A stretch of 64,000 nucleotides of DNA from positions 54,708 through 118,707 of the forward strand of contig JAEZHI010000048.1 of assembly GCA_023436885.1 (NCBI GenBank), read 5' to 3'. Below are positions 8,888 to 17,540 of this stretch, piece after piece. This stretch comes from Pseudomonadota bacterium. GTDB taxonomy: Bacteria > Pseudomonadota > Alphaproteobacteria > Rhizobiales > Pleomorphomonadaceae. Every line of letters begins with the position of its first letter. Position 1 is the stretch's first letter. The translations under genes and the position numbers were made by a program. The notes beneath the pieces were generated by a model. That model saw only the letters and a list, made by a program, of their open reading frames with translations. It made no database searches and was not told the origin of the DNA.

Positions 8888-9316
8888 ATGGCCAATCAGA
8901 TGTCTGGGGCGCTGCTGACCGTCGAAGAGGCTGCCGAGGAATTGAAGCTGCACCCCAAGACCGTGCTGCGGCATATCCGGGAGGGGCGGCTCGTGGCGAG
9001 CCGGGTGGGCAAGGCCTATCGCATCGAGCGGGCGAGGCTCGACACTTTCGCCGGTCGCGCGTCGGTGGAGACGCGGGGCGATGCCGGGGCGCGCGCCACG
9101 GTGATCGTCGAGCTGCCCCACATGACGGTGGAGGCGGCCGAACGCATGGCGACTTTCCTCGGCGCGACGGCCCTGACCGGTGACGGCGAGACGCGGCCGC
9201 TGCACCTCACAACCGCCTTCGACCCTATCACCGGCAGCTTGAAGATCGTGCTGGTTGCTGCGCCGGCCGATGCGGCGCGCCTCCTGGCATTGGTCGAGAT
9301 GAGACTAGAGCCATGA
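8888..9316 (+). CDS. Excisionase-type HTH DNA-binding protein
   Basis: The 142-residue protein has an N-terminal MerR/excisionase-type helix-turn-helix: LLTVEEAAEELKLHPKTVLR, then HIREGRLVASRVGKAYRI. This DNA-binding half (residues 8-55) is followed by about 85 residues without a recognised domain. The product is stand-alone, not next to an integrase, so it is more likely a small regulator than a phage Xis. The region after its stop (9317-9573) is AT-rich and holds no further gene. Confidence 0.78.
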   Translation: MANQMSGALLTVEEAAEELKLHPKTVLRHIREGRLVASRVGKAYRIERARLDTFAGRASVETRGDAGARATVIVELPHMTVEAAERMATFLGATALTGDGETRPLHLTTAFDPITGSLKIVLVAAPADAARLLALVEMRLEP

Positions 9317-9573
9317 TCAACTCAAATCATTGGAAATATTTTTCAATGTAATATCATCAAATTATGGTAAATATTTAGTTTATTCCTGCCGAAAATTTTG
9401 ATACAAATGAATGCTCAGATTTGAATAGTAGTCTCAACGAAAAATAGGAGCTCTCGGCGTATCTTTCTTCTTGCATTTGACGCGCGCAGCCTTGGTTTGT
9501 TTGCCATGTGAATGACTGGCGTCAGTTCAAATTCTCTGTTTTCGGTCTCGACAGACGATTTGAGAGGTTTGTA

Positions 9574-10179
9574 ATGCGGTTGAAAGTTCTATTGGCGCTG
9601 GCGCTCATACTGCAGTCGATCAACACGGCCTCCGCCACGGGGCCGGGCGGCCTCGCACGTAATTTCAAGATCGCTCCGGCGGTGAAATTCCTGAAGGGCG
9701 GGGACCATACCCTCGCGCCAATGGCGCATGTGGTGTTCTGCCTGAAATCGCCCGATGACTGCGCGGCGAGCAATGGCCCTGACACGGTCGATCTCGACGA
9801 TGCCAAGTTCAATCAGCTGGTGAACATCAACACCACGGTCAACAACACCATCATCCCGAAGATCATGCCGGGGATGGAAACCTGGACCGTCAGCCCCAAG
9901 TACGGCAGCTGTCACGACTATGCGATCACCAAGCGCCACGAGCTCCTGGCCGCCGGCTGGCCGACGCGGGCGCTGCGCATCGCCGTCGCCATCACGCCGG
10001 AAGGCATCGGCCACGCCATCCTGGTGGTGAGAACCTCCGACGGCGACCTGGTGCTCGACAACCGCACGTCGCGCATCGTGCCGTGGAAGCAGGCCAATCT
10101 CCGCTGGATCAAGATCGAGTCCTCGGACAATCCCAAGCTCTGGCTGGAACTTCCGGGCGGCCGGTCGTCGTCCATCTGA
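9574..10179 (+). CDS. Transglutaminase-like cysteine peptidase (BTLCP family), exported
   Basis: The 201-residue precursor starts with a signal peptide (MRLKVLLALALILQS...ASA). The body shows the BTLCP pattern: APMAHVVFC with a second Cys in DDC, the catalytic Cys in YGSCHDYAITKR, His in IGHAILVVRT and Asp in LVLDN. The triad Cys-His-Asp is complete. BTLCP proteins include LapG, a periplasmic protease that releases adhesins, but no LapD or adhesin gene is nearby, so the substrate is unknown. The ATG at 9574 puts the signal peptide at the start; an earlier in-frame start would bury it. Confidence 0.85.
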   Translation: MRLKVLLALALILQSINTASATGPGGLARNFKIAPAVKFLKGGDHTLAPMAHVVFCLKSPDDCAASNGPDTVDLDDAKFNQLVNINTTVNNTIIPKIMPGMETWTVSPKYGSCHDYAITKRHELLAAGWPTRALRIAVAITPEGIGHAILVVRTSDGDLVLDNRTSRIVPWKQANLRWIKIESSDNPKLWLELPGGRSSSI

Positions 10180-10212
10180 ACATCACAGGATCGTCCGCGC
10201 TAGCGCGGGCGA

Positions 10213-10372
10213 TCAATCGTGGGTTCTTCTGGCTGTGGCCGAGGGTAACTTGCCGAACATGATGCGATAAGCGCGTCAGATGGCCGAAGCTGGTCCATCC
10301 GCAGCGGAGCGCGGCGATCATCAAAGATGGCGCCCTCGATCTCCGACAAAAGCTCGGCGTGCGGTTTTTTCT
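10213..10372 (-). pseudogene. AraC-family C-terminal HTH remnant
   Basis: Reading the minus strand with two single-base frame changes gives ELLSEIEGAIF, then MIAALRCGWTSFGHLTR, then AYRIMFGKLPSATARRTHD and a stop. This matches the end of the AraC protein at 3602-4561 (ALRCGFTSFGHFARAYRNMF, then GELPS). One shift falls between GAIF and MIAAL and the other between LTR and AYR. No upstream sensing domain is left, so this is a dead fragment, perhaps of a duplicated regulator. Confidence 0.7.
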
Positions 10373-10746
10373 GTTCCTGCTGGCATGGCATTCGGCGCTT
10401 CGGTGCTGGACGCTTCATGTCCATCTAAAACTAGATATCATTCATAATACTTACTTAGGTTAGCATATCGCACTCACTCTACAAAGAATGCAATTTATGA
10501 GTGTGCTTGTCGTTTAGATGGTTGAGCTGACGCGCCATACATCTATCCAGCTAGTGTTTTCTATTATGATGAATTTAGGTCTCCGTCGCCTGTTTACTTG
10601 AATCCTGCGCATTGGGCGAATAGTATTTTAAGTAATTATTTTAAATAAGATGCCATCTAGAAATATTACTTTGTCTATTTTATATTTGTTGACTCAAATA
10701 TAGATATTAATAAATTATTAATACGGGGATATATTGGGGGCTGATT
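10373..10746. other. AT-rich intergenic region before the lipoprotein gene
   Basis: The stretch is AT-rich and without a convincing gene. It marks the left edge of a compositionally different segment that continues into the lipoprotein gene at 10747. Confidence 0.5.
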
Positions 10747-11934
10747 ATGCGCGCAAGTTTTAGCTTGGGTGTGGCTGGCTGCATTTTCCTTGTTGGGTGT
10801 TCCACTTCCGATCCAGGTAACGATTTTGTGCAGGATCAATGGAATACAAGCGTTCAAAGGCTCGGGGGAGACATCCTGTCAGTTTATCCGCCTACGGATG
10901 ATATCCAGATAGGCGATGTATATGCGATTGAGAGGAATGCTGACGGCACTGCAGGCCTAGCGCTCAAAATTGGCTATGCAGATGAGATCAACACAGTTGC
11001 AGAAGCTGCATACGCGAAGAGGCTGATGCTACCTCCCAGCATATTTGACACCGATAGAAAAACCATTGACTTCAGCCGGGATCAGGCAGGGGGAGTATCG
11101 TCACCCTTCCGCGGACGTTACAAGCGGTCGCTTCCGATTGCAGCTTTTCCTGGATACGGACTGGCCAGTGGGCACCTATTTGACTTTTCGGCTTCGCTTC
11201 CTGGACAGATCTTCGGACTTCTCTTCGGTTTCGGATTGGCAGAAAACACCGACTTGAGAATATCGGTGTCCAACAACAACACTTATGGCGTTCTGGCCTA
11301 TGACGCACAGGAGCTATTGCGAATGTTCTGCGGGCGGCCGGGCTACCCGTGCAGTCAGGCGAACATGAGCTCGGCATTCAAGGCGAGTTTCGGTAGAGAT
11401 CCAAAGACAAAATTGTATGTGAGGATGGTTTCTCGTGCTTACGTTACTCGCACCATCAACTATACATATATCTTTCGTTCGGCCGCGGCCGCTCGCGCAG
11501 TCAGTGCAAGACTTGATAGTATGCAGTCGTTTGCTGGCAAAGCCGCCAGTCTAGTCACTCCTACCGCGGATGATGCGAATTCTAACAAACCCGTCTCTGC
11601 CCGCGACGTTCTTCTCAAACAACTGCTTGACGGCCTGCAGGAAGACATTTCCGCTTTAGCTGCCAACAAGGGGGGCAACGCTTTCAGTCTGTCGGCGCAA
11701 TCGTACACCGGCAATTCTATAGGTCTGGACCAGAGCTTTGCGCGGCCGCTCACTTTCGCTTACGGGGGGGTGTGGTGGGACGAACAGGTCGTAACTGGTT
11801 CGCGCCGTAGTCCTGCGTCAAACACCGGACCAGAGGGTCGGCCGACCTCGGGCCCCTCTTCGGGACCGGACCTTCCGCCCAGCAATCCATACTTGACGCC
11901 ACAAGCCAAGCAACCTCAGGCTTTCAAGTCTTAG
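10747..11934 (+). CDS. Hypothetical lipoprotein in a low-GC segment
   Basis: The 395-residue protein has a lipoprotein signal: MRASFSLGVAGCIFLVGC with lipobox LVGC (Cys18), so it should be anchored in the membrane facing the periplasm. The rest has no domain I recognise. The tail from about residue 360 is rich in Pro, Ser and Gly (SRRSPASNTGPEGRPTSGPS) and probably disordered. Base composition and codon use are more AT-rich than in neighbouring genes, with AT-rich DNA upstream, which points to horizontal acquisition. It stands alone, with no co-directional partner within 1.9 kb downstream. Confidence 0.72.
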   Translation: MRASFSLGVAGCIFLVGCSTSDPGNDFVQDQWNTSVQRLGGDILSVYPPTDDIQIGDVYAIERNADGTAGLALKIGYADEINTVAEAAYAKRLMLPPSIFDTDRKTIDFSRDQAGGVSSPFRGRYKRSLPIAAFPGYGLASGHLFDFSASLPGQIFGLLFGFGLAENTDLRISVSNNNTYGVLAYDAQELLRMFCGRPGYPCSQANMSSAFKASFGRDPKTKLYVRMVSRAYVTRTINYTYIFRSAAAARAVSARLDSMQSFAGKAASLVTPTADDANSNKPVSARDVLLKQLLDGLQEDISALAANKGGNAFSLSAQSYTGNSIGLDQSFARPLTFAYGGVWWDEQVVTGSRRSPASNTGPEGRPTSGPSSGPDLPPSNPYLTPQAKQPQAFKS

Positions 11935-12601
11935 TGTCTCTTCGCGAGATCACGAGCGCATCCCCTATCTTGGTGGGCGAATGAAGGAATCGATGCCAGA
12001 GAGACCGGAAGCGCCCGATCAGGACGCTTGCCGAGAAACTTATGGATTTTACGGCCAAGAGGCATTGGCCCCGCTAGTGGAGGTGGCGCTGCGAGTGAGC
12101 GTATCGCAAAGATAAGTTTCTGAATCGAGGCCGTATGGTTTTCTTGTGCAACCATGTGGCGATCAAGGCCGCCTGCCTAACTTACAACGCTTATCCCGCG
12201 AGCGCTGCTCTTCAAGAAATTCGATCGCCTCGGCATCTAGCGATTGGTGATCAAAATAGCGTGGGCCGAGGCGACGAAGGATCCGTCTGTGAGGACAGAT
12301 CCGGACGACCCGGCGACCACGCCCGCCGGGCTGACGAAAAGGCAAGACCATGACAGTGGCGCCCCTTCATCAGGGATGGTGCACCATGGTTAAGGCGAAA
12401 AATGGTCGATCCGAAACCGGTGGGAAACCGGCCGGAGGTTTGGCTGTCATCAATGCTCCATGCAGCGCCGGCGGCTTCGGATCCCCTCCTGGGGCCGCCG
12501 GGTGTCCGTAAAAAATCGGATGCGGCGGATATAAGCCAAGGCTTCGGGGCGCCGCCAGCGTATTCTTCAGCGGCGTCCGGAACTTTTTGCATGCAATTTA
12601 G
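11935..12601. other. Gene-poor region
   Basis: No supported gene is seen here. Several short open frames exist on both strands, but none has a ribosome site, recognisable domain or coding-like composition. It may be decayed DNA belonging to the low-GC segment on its left. Confidence 0.45.
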
Positions 12602-12705
12602 AGCTTTTCCGGTGAACTCAGGTTCACCTAAAAAGCTCTATCTCTTTGGTAAGGCGCAGTTCCGGACGCAAAACCGGTTCCCACTTTTGCTGGAACTGCT
12701 TTAGA
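12602..12705. repeat. Composite rhizobial-type intergenic repeat (two modules)
   Basis: Module 1 is a hairpin, GAGCTTTTCC...AAAAAGCTC, enclosing GGTGAACTCAGGTTCACC. Module 2 is GCAGTTCCGGACGCAAAACC followed by GGTTCCCACTTTTGCTGG and AACTGC. Both modules recur in opposite orientation at 25298-25402, module 1 alone at 16514-16557 and module 2 alone at 26727-26775. Similar CACTTTTGCTGGAA elements are common between genes in Hyphomicrobiales. Confidence 0.8.
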
Positions 12706-12715
12706 AGCGGTCGTT

Positions 12716-13600
12716 TCAGGCCGCCGCCGATGTCCTGAGCTGCAGCATGGCCTGCCGGTAGACCATGTCGTTGCCCACCATGGTGTCGGCGAGAAAGCGG
12801 TCGAAGCCGGAGCGGGCGGTCTCGGTCAGGGCGGCGCGGCCCTTGACGAGGCGGGCGAGCCCCTGTGTTTCGGCCTCGCTGAGCAGCTTGCGCACGTGGC
12901 TGCGCGACACGCCGAAACGGTCGCCGAGCTCGGTCAGCGAGATGTCCGCCGGCCCGTCGATGCCCTGTTCCGCCCCCTGTTCGAGGCTGAGCTGCATCAG
13001 CTTGGTCAGGATCATGAAACCGGCTTCGCGCGGCAGGAAATGGGCGACCGGCGCGTTGGCCTTGATGAATTCGTAGGAATATTTGATGAGGCTGAAGCCG
13101 ATCTGCCGCGCCACGCGCTGAAAGGCGAGATCGCGCCGCATCGGCTCGGGATAGCCGGGATCGGGAAACATCACGTCGAGCGGGCGATAGTAGGCGATCA
13201 GCGCCTTCTGGTCGTGCGCCAGCATTTTCTCGGTCGGCTCGAGCAGCGTCACGCGCTTGTCGGTCGGCGCCGAGAAGAAATGGATGTAGCCGGTTTCGCC
13301 AAGGCGCTGCACGATGTCGTGCACGCGGCGGCCGCTCGAAATGCCGTTTTCCTCGATCAGATCCTTGAGGCGTTGCACCGTCGGCCAGGTCGAACGATCC
13401 TCCGGGCGATAAGCGGCGTTCATGGTGATGACGGTGAAGAAGACGAAGGCGCGCCCCTCGTCCATCAGCACGCGATTGAGCGAGGTGCGGTTCTCGTGCA
13501 TGCCGAGAATTTCCTGCATGTAGGCGGCGCGCGCCTCGGCAAAGCGGGGGTTGGCGAGAATGTCTTCGGCTGAAAAGGCCGGTCGAAGGCTTTCATCCAT
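12716..13600 (-). CDS. Winged-helix (MarR/Crp-like) transcriptional regulator
   Basis: The protein of about 294 residues contains two HTH-like stretches: WPTVQRLKDLIEENGISSGR with VHDIVQRLGETGYI near the middle, and LTELGDRFGVSRSHVRKLLS near residues 225-245. This looks like a two-winged-helix regulator of a kind often annotated only as a 'winged helix DNA-binding protein' in rhizobia. The ATG at 13600 is chosen with GGGGG upstream; the TTG at 13615 is the alternative. It is divergent from the SDR gene at 13835. Confidence 0.65.
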   Translation of the reverse strand: MDESLRPAFSAEDILANPRFAEARAAYMQEILGMHENRTSLNRVLMDEGRAFVFFTVITMNAAYRPEDRSTWPTVQRLKDLIEENGISSGRRVHDIVQRLGETGYIHFFSAPTDKRVTLLEPTEKMLAHDQKALIAYYRPLDVMFPDPGYPEPMRRDLAFQRVARQIGFSLIKYSYEFIKANAPVAHFLPREAGFMILTKLMQLSLEQGAEQGIDGPADISLTELGDRFGVSRSHVRKLLSEAETQGLARLVKGRAALTETARSGFDRFLADTMVGNDMVYRQAMLQLRTSAAA

Positions 13601-13834
13601 GCTGGACCCCCGCAAGAAATGCCGGAAGATGACACAGGAACCGCGCCCTGGTCAGGCCGCGGCCTCCGTCTTTTCTCCAATGCCTGCGCTTCTTATTAGC
13701 GAAACGAAGCGCAACGCACAACGAGGAGGCGACGGCGCCAACGCGGCGTCGGTGTTGCAGCCTTCCGCCAAAATCCTGTCATTACAGCCGAGCCTTTCGG
13801 GCGTATCATGGCGGTGGAGGCAGGGAGGGGACCC

Positions 13835-14659
13835 ATGCAGACCATTGTCATCACCGGTGCCAGCGATGGCATCGGCGCCGCTGCCGCGCGCCAGCTCAGG
13901 GCGCGTGGGCATACCGTCGTTCTGGTCGGACGCTCGAAGAAAAAGACCGAGGCGCTGGCGAAGGAGCTGGACGCGCGGTTTCATGTTGCCGACTACACGC
14001 GCCTTCTCGATGTGAAGCGGCTGGCCGACGAGCTCTCCGCCTACGAGCGGATCGACGTTCTGGCCAACAATGCCGGCGGCATCATGGGTGAGCGGCAGAT
14101 CACCGCCGACGGCTTCGAGAAGACTTTCCAGGTGAATCACCTCGCCGGCTTCCTGCTGACCCGGCTGCTTCTCGACAAGCTGGTGGCGAGCCGGGCCAAG
14201 GTGATCCAGACGTCCAGCATGGCCGCCAACTTCTGGGGCAAGGACTTCGACGTTTCCGATCTCGGCAACGAGCACGATTATGAGGCGACCAAAGCCTATG
14301 GCCGGGGCAAGCTTCAGAACATCCTGTTCACCCGCGAGCTCGACCGGCGCTATCGCGACCGGGGCCTCTCGGCGGTGGCGTTCCATCCGGGCGTGGTGCG
14401 GTCGAATTTCGCCTCGGAAACCAACCACGTCATGCGCCACTTCTATCACTCGCCGCTGCGCTATCTCTTCACCATCAGCTCCAAGACGAGCGCGAAGCGC
14501 CTCGTGGCGCTGGCCGAGGGTACGCCGGGCAAGGACTGGCAGCCGGGCGAGGTCTACGACAAGGGCAAGCCGATGCCGGTAGCCTTCTGGGACGACGGGT
14601 CGGCGGCGCGGACGCTGTGGGAGAAGAGCGAGGCGATGGTGCGGCGGTTCTTCGCTTGA
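13835..14659 (+). CDS. Short-chain dehydrogenase/reductase
   Basis: The 274-residue cytoplasmic NAD(P)-dependent oxidoreductase has the Rossmann motif TGASDGIG near residue 8, NNAGG near residue 77 and the catalytic YGRGK (YxxxK) in AKAYGRGKLQNILF. The Ser of the triad lies in QTSSMAA. GGGAGGGG stands just before the ATG at 13835, which is better than an earlier ATG at 13808. The layout is like retinol-dehydrogenase/WWOX-type SDRs. Its substrate is unknown. Confidence 0.88.
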   Translation: MQTIVITGASDGIGAAAARQLRARGHTVVLVGRSKKKTEALAKELDARFHVADYTRLLDVKRLADELSAYERIDVLANNAGGIMGERQITADGFEKTFQVNHLAGFLLTRLLLDKLVASRAKVIQTSSMAANFWGKDFDVSDLGNEHDYEATKAYGRGKLQNILFTRELDRRYRDRGLSAVAFHPGVVRSNFASETNHVMRHFYHSPLRYLFTISSKTSAKRLVALAEGTPGKDWQPGEVYDKGKPMPVAFWDDGSAARTLWEKSEAMVRRFFA

Positions 14660-14733
14660 GGCGGGGCGGCGGGCATTCCCGCCGGCCGACACCAATGAGA
14701 TCGTCGGGCGTCCCATGGGTGCAAGGCGACGAT

Positions 14734-15120
14734 CTAGTCCTTCGTTGTTCCATCAAACCGGACACGCGCACCCCGGATGTTTTCCTGGTTGCCGCTCGCC
14801 CACATGACCAGGGCCATGACCGGCGCAAGAAGCGTCCGTCCCACCTCGGTCAACTCATAGTCGACGCGCGGCGGAATCGTCGGGAACATTGTCCGCTTCA
14901 CCAATCCGTCACGCTCCAGTCCCCGCAAGTTAATCGTCAGCATCCGCTGTGAGATGCCGTCGATCCGACGTCGCAGTTCGTTGAACCGGACCGGGCCGTC
15001 CTTGAGCGTCGCGATGATGTAGAGGGTCCATTTGTCGCCGATGAGATCGAGGATTTCCCGAACCATCCCGCAGTCTTCACCGTGGGTGGGGGTAGGAAAA
15101 TCAATGTCACCTAGTGTCAT
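14734..15120 (-). CDS. HxlR-family transcriptional regulator
   Basis: The 128-residue protein has a Cys-containing start (HGEDCGMVREILDLIGDKWT) and a winged helix including RFNELRRRIDGISQRMLT and LERDGLVKR. These are hallmarks of HxlR/YodB-type regulators, which often use the N-terminal Cys to sense electrophiles or oxidants. It is divergent from the azoreductase gene at 15207 with an 86-bp gap. The pairing of HxlR with an azoreductase is a known arrangement for quinone/diamide response, so azoR is the likely target. Confidence 0.9.
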   Translation of the reverse strand: MTLGDIDFPTPTHGEDCGMVREILDLIGDKWTLYIIATLKDGPVRFNELRRRIDGISQRMLTINLRGLERDGLVKRTMFPTIPPRVDYELTEVGRTLLAPVMALVMWASGNQENIRGARVRFDGTTKD

Positions 15121-15206
15121 GGGAGTGCCTTCTTGCGGCGTTTTGGGTAGTCACCATAATAGTGTCGGTAACATTAGTTTACTGCCCTGTCCCCATCGGA
15201 GCAACC

Positions 15207-15827
15207 ATGGCCAACATCCTCCTCGTCACCTCGAGCCCTCGTGGCGCCGAAGGCCTGTCCACCCGTTTTGCGACCGAGATCGCCGAAGGCCTGAAGGCTC
15301 GCCTGGGCGGCACCGTTTCGACGCGCGATCTCGCGGCCAACCCGCCGCCGCATATCACGCCGGCCTATATTCACGGCCGGGTCGCGGCCGCCGAGGCGCG
15401 CACGCCCGATGAGGCCGAGGCGGTCGGCCTCGCCCAGGAGCTGGTCGATGAGGTGAAGGCTGCCGATGTGATCGTCCTCGGGTCGGGCATGATCAATTTC
15501 GGTCTGTCGTCGCAGCTCAAGGCATGGTTCGATCACATCACCTGGCCGCGCGTGACCTTTGGCTATAACGAAGCCGGCCGGCCACAGGGATTGCTGACCG
15601 GCAAGAAGGTCTATCTCGTCACCGCCTCGGGCGGCGTCTTCTCGGAGGGCGACTGGGCCCCCTTCGATTTCCAGACCGGCTATCTGCGCCACCTCCTGGG
15701 CTTCATCGGCCTGACCGACGTCGAAATCGTCCGCGTGGAAGGCACCGTCTTCGGGCCCGAGGCGGCCAAGGCCGCCGTCGCCGCCACCGAAGCCCAGGTT
15801 CGCTCGCTGCTGGAAGCGGCCGCCTGA
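15207..15827 (+). CDS. azoR: FMN-dependent NADH-azoreductase
   Basis: The 206-residue flavodoxin-fold enzyme reduces azo bonds and quinones with NADH. It shows SSPRGAEGLSTRFA (FMN phosphate loop), PAYIHGR, PMINFGLSS-type loop GSGMINFGLSSQLKAWFDH, and TASGGVFSEGDWAPFDFQ. Length and motifs match AzoR. GGAG stands 6 nt before the ATG at 15207. It is probably repressed by the divergent HxlR protein and may protect against electrophiles. The DsbA-like gene follows after 45 bp and may be co-transcribed. Confidence 0.9.
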   Translation: MANILLVTSSPRGAEGLSTRFATEIAEGLKARLGGTVSTRDLAANPPPHITPAYIHGRVAAAEARTPDEAEAVGLAQELVDEVKAADVIVLGSGMINFGLSSQLKAWFDHITWPRVTFGYNEAGRPQGLLTGKKVYLVTASGGVFSEGDWAPFDFQTGYLRHLLGFIGLTDVEIVRVEGTVFGPEAAKAAVAATEAQVRSLLEAAA

Positions 15828-15872
15828 GGGCGGACCTCAAGCTCGTTTGGTCGAAGGACCGGAAGGGATGAC

Positions 15873-16517
15873 ATGATGCTGCAAATCGATCTTTACACCG
15901 AGATCACCTGTCCCTGGTGCATCATCGGGCATCACCGCCTCGACAAGGTTCTGGCGGAACGTTTCCCCGCGCTGGAGGTGGAAATCCGTCAGCACCCGGT
16001 TCTCCTGCTTCCCGATGCGCCGGCGGAGGGGCTCTACATTCCCGATCTTCTCCGCTCGCGCTATGGCGTGACCGATCCGAAGGCGTCGTTCGTCCGGCCG
16101 GAGGCGGAGGCGCGGGCCTCCGGCCTCGACCTCGATCTGAGCCGTCAGCCCTGGACCTACAGGACGCAGGCGGCGCACGGGCTGGTCCTTGCAGCGCAGG
16201 CACGCGGTACGCAGCATCAGCTCGCGGTGGCCATCACCCATGCGCATTTTCTTGACGCCAGGAACATCTCGGACGCCGATGTGCTCGCCGATATCGCCGT
16301 GGCGCATGGGTTCGAGCGCCAGGAAGCGCGTGCGATAGCGCTCGATCCCGAGCAGCACAGACGCGTCGAGCAGGAGGCGGCGCGATCGATGGCGGCCGGC
16401 GTCAGGTCGGTTCCGCACTTCGTCTTCGGCGGGCGCATCGCCATCAACGGAGGCCGCAGCGAAGACGAGATTGCATCGGCTATCCATGAGGCTGCTGGCG
16501 TTGCGGTGTCAGCCTAG
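15873..16517 (+). CDS. DsbA-family (FrnE/2-hydroxychromene isomerase-like) oxidoreductase
   Basis: The 214-residue cytoplasmic thioredoxin-fold protein has the active-site CPWC near residue 14 (ITCPWCIIGHHRLDK) and the cis-Pro loop GVRSVPHFVFGG. FrnE-type proteins are cytoplasmic disulphide oxidoreductases or isomerases. It sits 45 bp after azoR, consistent with thiol stress defence. Its TAG stop at 16515-16517 lies within CTAG, which also encodes the stop of the convergent LysR gene. Confidence 0.85.
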   Translation: MMLQIDLYTEITCPWCIIGHHRLDKVLAERFPALEVEIRQHPVLLLPDAPAEGLYIPDLLRSRYGVTDPKASFVRPEAEARASGLDLDLSRQPWTYRTQAAHGLVLAAQARGTQHQLAVAITHAHFLDARNISDADVLADIAVAHGFERQEARAIALDPEQHRRVEQEAARSMAAGVRSVPHFVFGGRIAINGGRSEDEIASAIHEAAGVAVSA

Positions 16518-16557
16518 AGCTTCCGGTGTAATCCGGTTCGCCGGAAAAGCTCAGGAC
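16514..16557. repeat. Rhizobial-type hairpin module overlapping two gene ends
   Basis: GAGCTTCCGGTG...CCGGAAAAGCTC forms a hairpin of the module-1 type found at 12602 and 25360. It contains the stop codons of both convergent genes and the last 11 sense codons of the LysR gene, so the element has become part of a coding region. Confidence 0.7.
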
Positions 16558-17437
16558 TGGCTTTCAGGTGGGCGATGAGTGCCCTGAGTTTCGGCGGCAT
16601 GTTCCGGCGGCTCGGGAAGTAGAGGTAGAAGCCAGGGAAGGGCGGCAGGTAGTCTTCGAGCAGCGAGACGAGGGCGCCGCTTTCGATGTGCGGGCGGAAG
16701 GTCTCCTCGGTGGCAAAGGTGATGCCGCCGCCCGCGAGCGCGCAGCGCAGCATGAGGCGCAAGTCGTTGGTGGTGATCTGCGGCTCGATCGCCAGCTTGA
16801 AGGGTACGCCATCTTCCGCGAAGTCCCAGTGGTGCGGCGCGATGTCGGGCGAGCTGCGCCAGCCGATGCAGCGGTGTTGGGCGAGATCGCGCGGGTGGCT
16901 GGGCGCGCCATGGGCGGCGATATAGGCGGGTGCCGCGACGACCGCCTCGCGTACCGGGCCGCGGAGCGGCACGGCGATCATGTCCTGTTCGATCACTTCG
17001 CCCAGCCGGACGCCGGCATCGAAGCCGGCCGCCACGATGTCGAACTCCTCGTCGGTGACGGTGATGTCGATGGTGACGCGCGGATGCGCCTCGGCGAAAG
17101 AGGCGACCAGCGGACCTGACAGAAACGGCTCGGCGATGGAGGTGACGGCGATCTTGAGCTTGCCGCGCGGCGACGTGTCGACGTCGGCTCCTTCAAGCGC
17201 GGCGGCGATGTCGGTCATCGGCCGGCTGAGCGTCTCGTAAAGCCGCTCGCCCGCCTCGGTGAGGCGCACCGCGCGGGTGGTGCGGGTGACCAGCACGGCC
17301 CCGAAGCCATCTTCCAATCGCCGCATGCCCTGGCTGACGGCCGAGCGGGTGACGCCCAGCCGGTCGGCGGCGGCGCGGAAGTTGCGCTCTTCCGCGACGG
17401 CCAGGAACAGCGGCAGCAGGTTGTAGTCGAAGGTCAT
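16514..17437 (-). CDS. LysR-family transcriptional regulator
   Basis: The 307-residue protein starts MTFDYNLLPLFLAVAEERNF with the HTH AADRLGVTRSAVSQGMRRLE, followed by an effector domain (DITVTDEEFDIVAAGFDAGV). It is of the large group of LysR proteins lying next to small oxidoreductases or exported proteins. It is divergent from the exported protein gene at 17541. Its C-terminal residues ELFRRTGLHRKL are encoded by the hairpin repeat at 16514-16557, so the original terminus was probably different. Confidence 0.88.
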   Translation of the reverse strand: MTFDYNLLPLFLAVAEERNFRAAADRLGVTRSAVSQGMRRLEDGFGAVLVTRTTRAVRLTEAGERLYETLSRPMTDIAAALEGADVDTSPRGKLKIAVTSIAEPFLSGPLVASFAEAHPRVTIDITVTDEEFDIVAAGFDAGVRLGEVIEQDMIAVPLRGPVREAVVAAPAYIAAHGAPSHPRDLAQHRCIGWRSSPDIAPHHWDFAEDGVPFKLAIEPQITTNDLRLMLRCALAGGGITFATEETFRPHIESGALVSLLEDYLPPFPGFYLYFPSRRNMPPKLRALIAHLKASPELFRRTGLHRKL

Positions 17438-17540
17438 TGTCCAGTCCTGCTAACCATCGGGTACAGCAGCCGACAGATACACGCGACAGCGATTTCCGTC
17501 CATCTCTTGCTCGTCAACGGATGACGAAAGGACGGACACC

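Noticed and set aside
12163..12351. Small minus-strand gene in the gene-poor region
   Set aside because: There is no start signal, no recognisable family and no neighbour support. It is probably chance.
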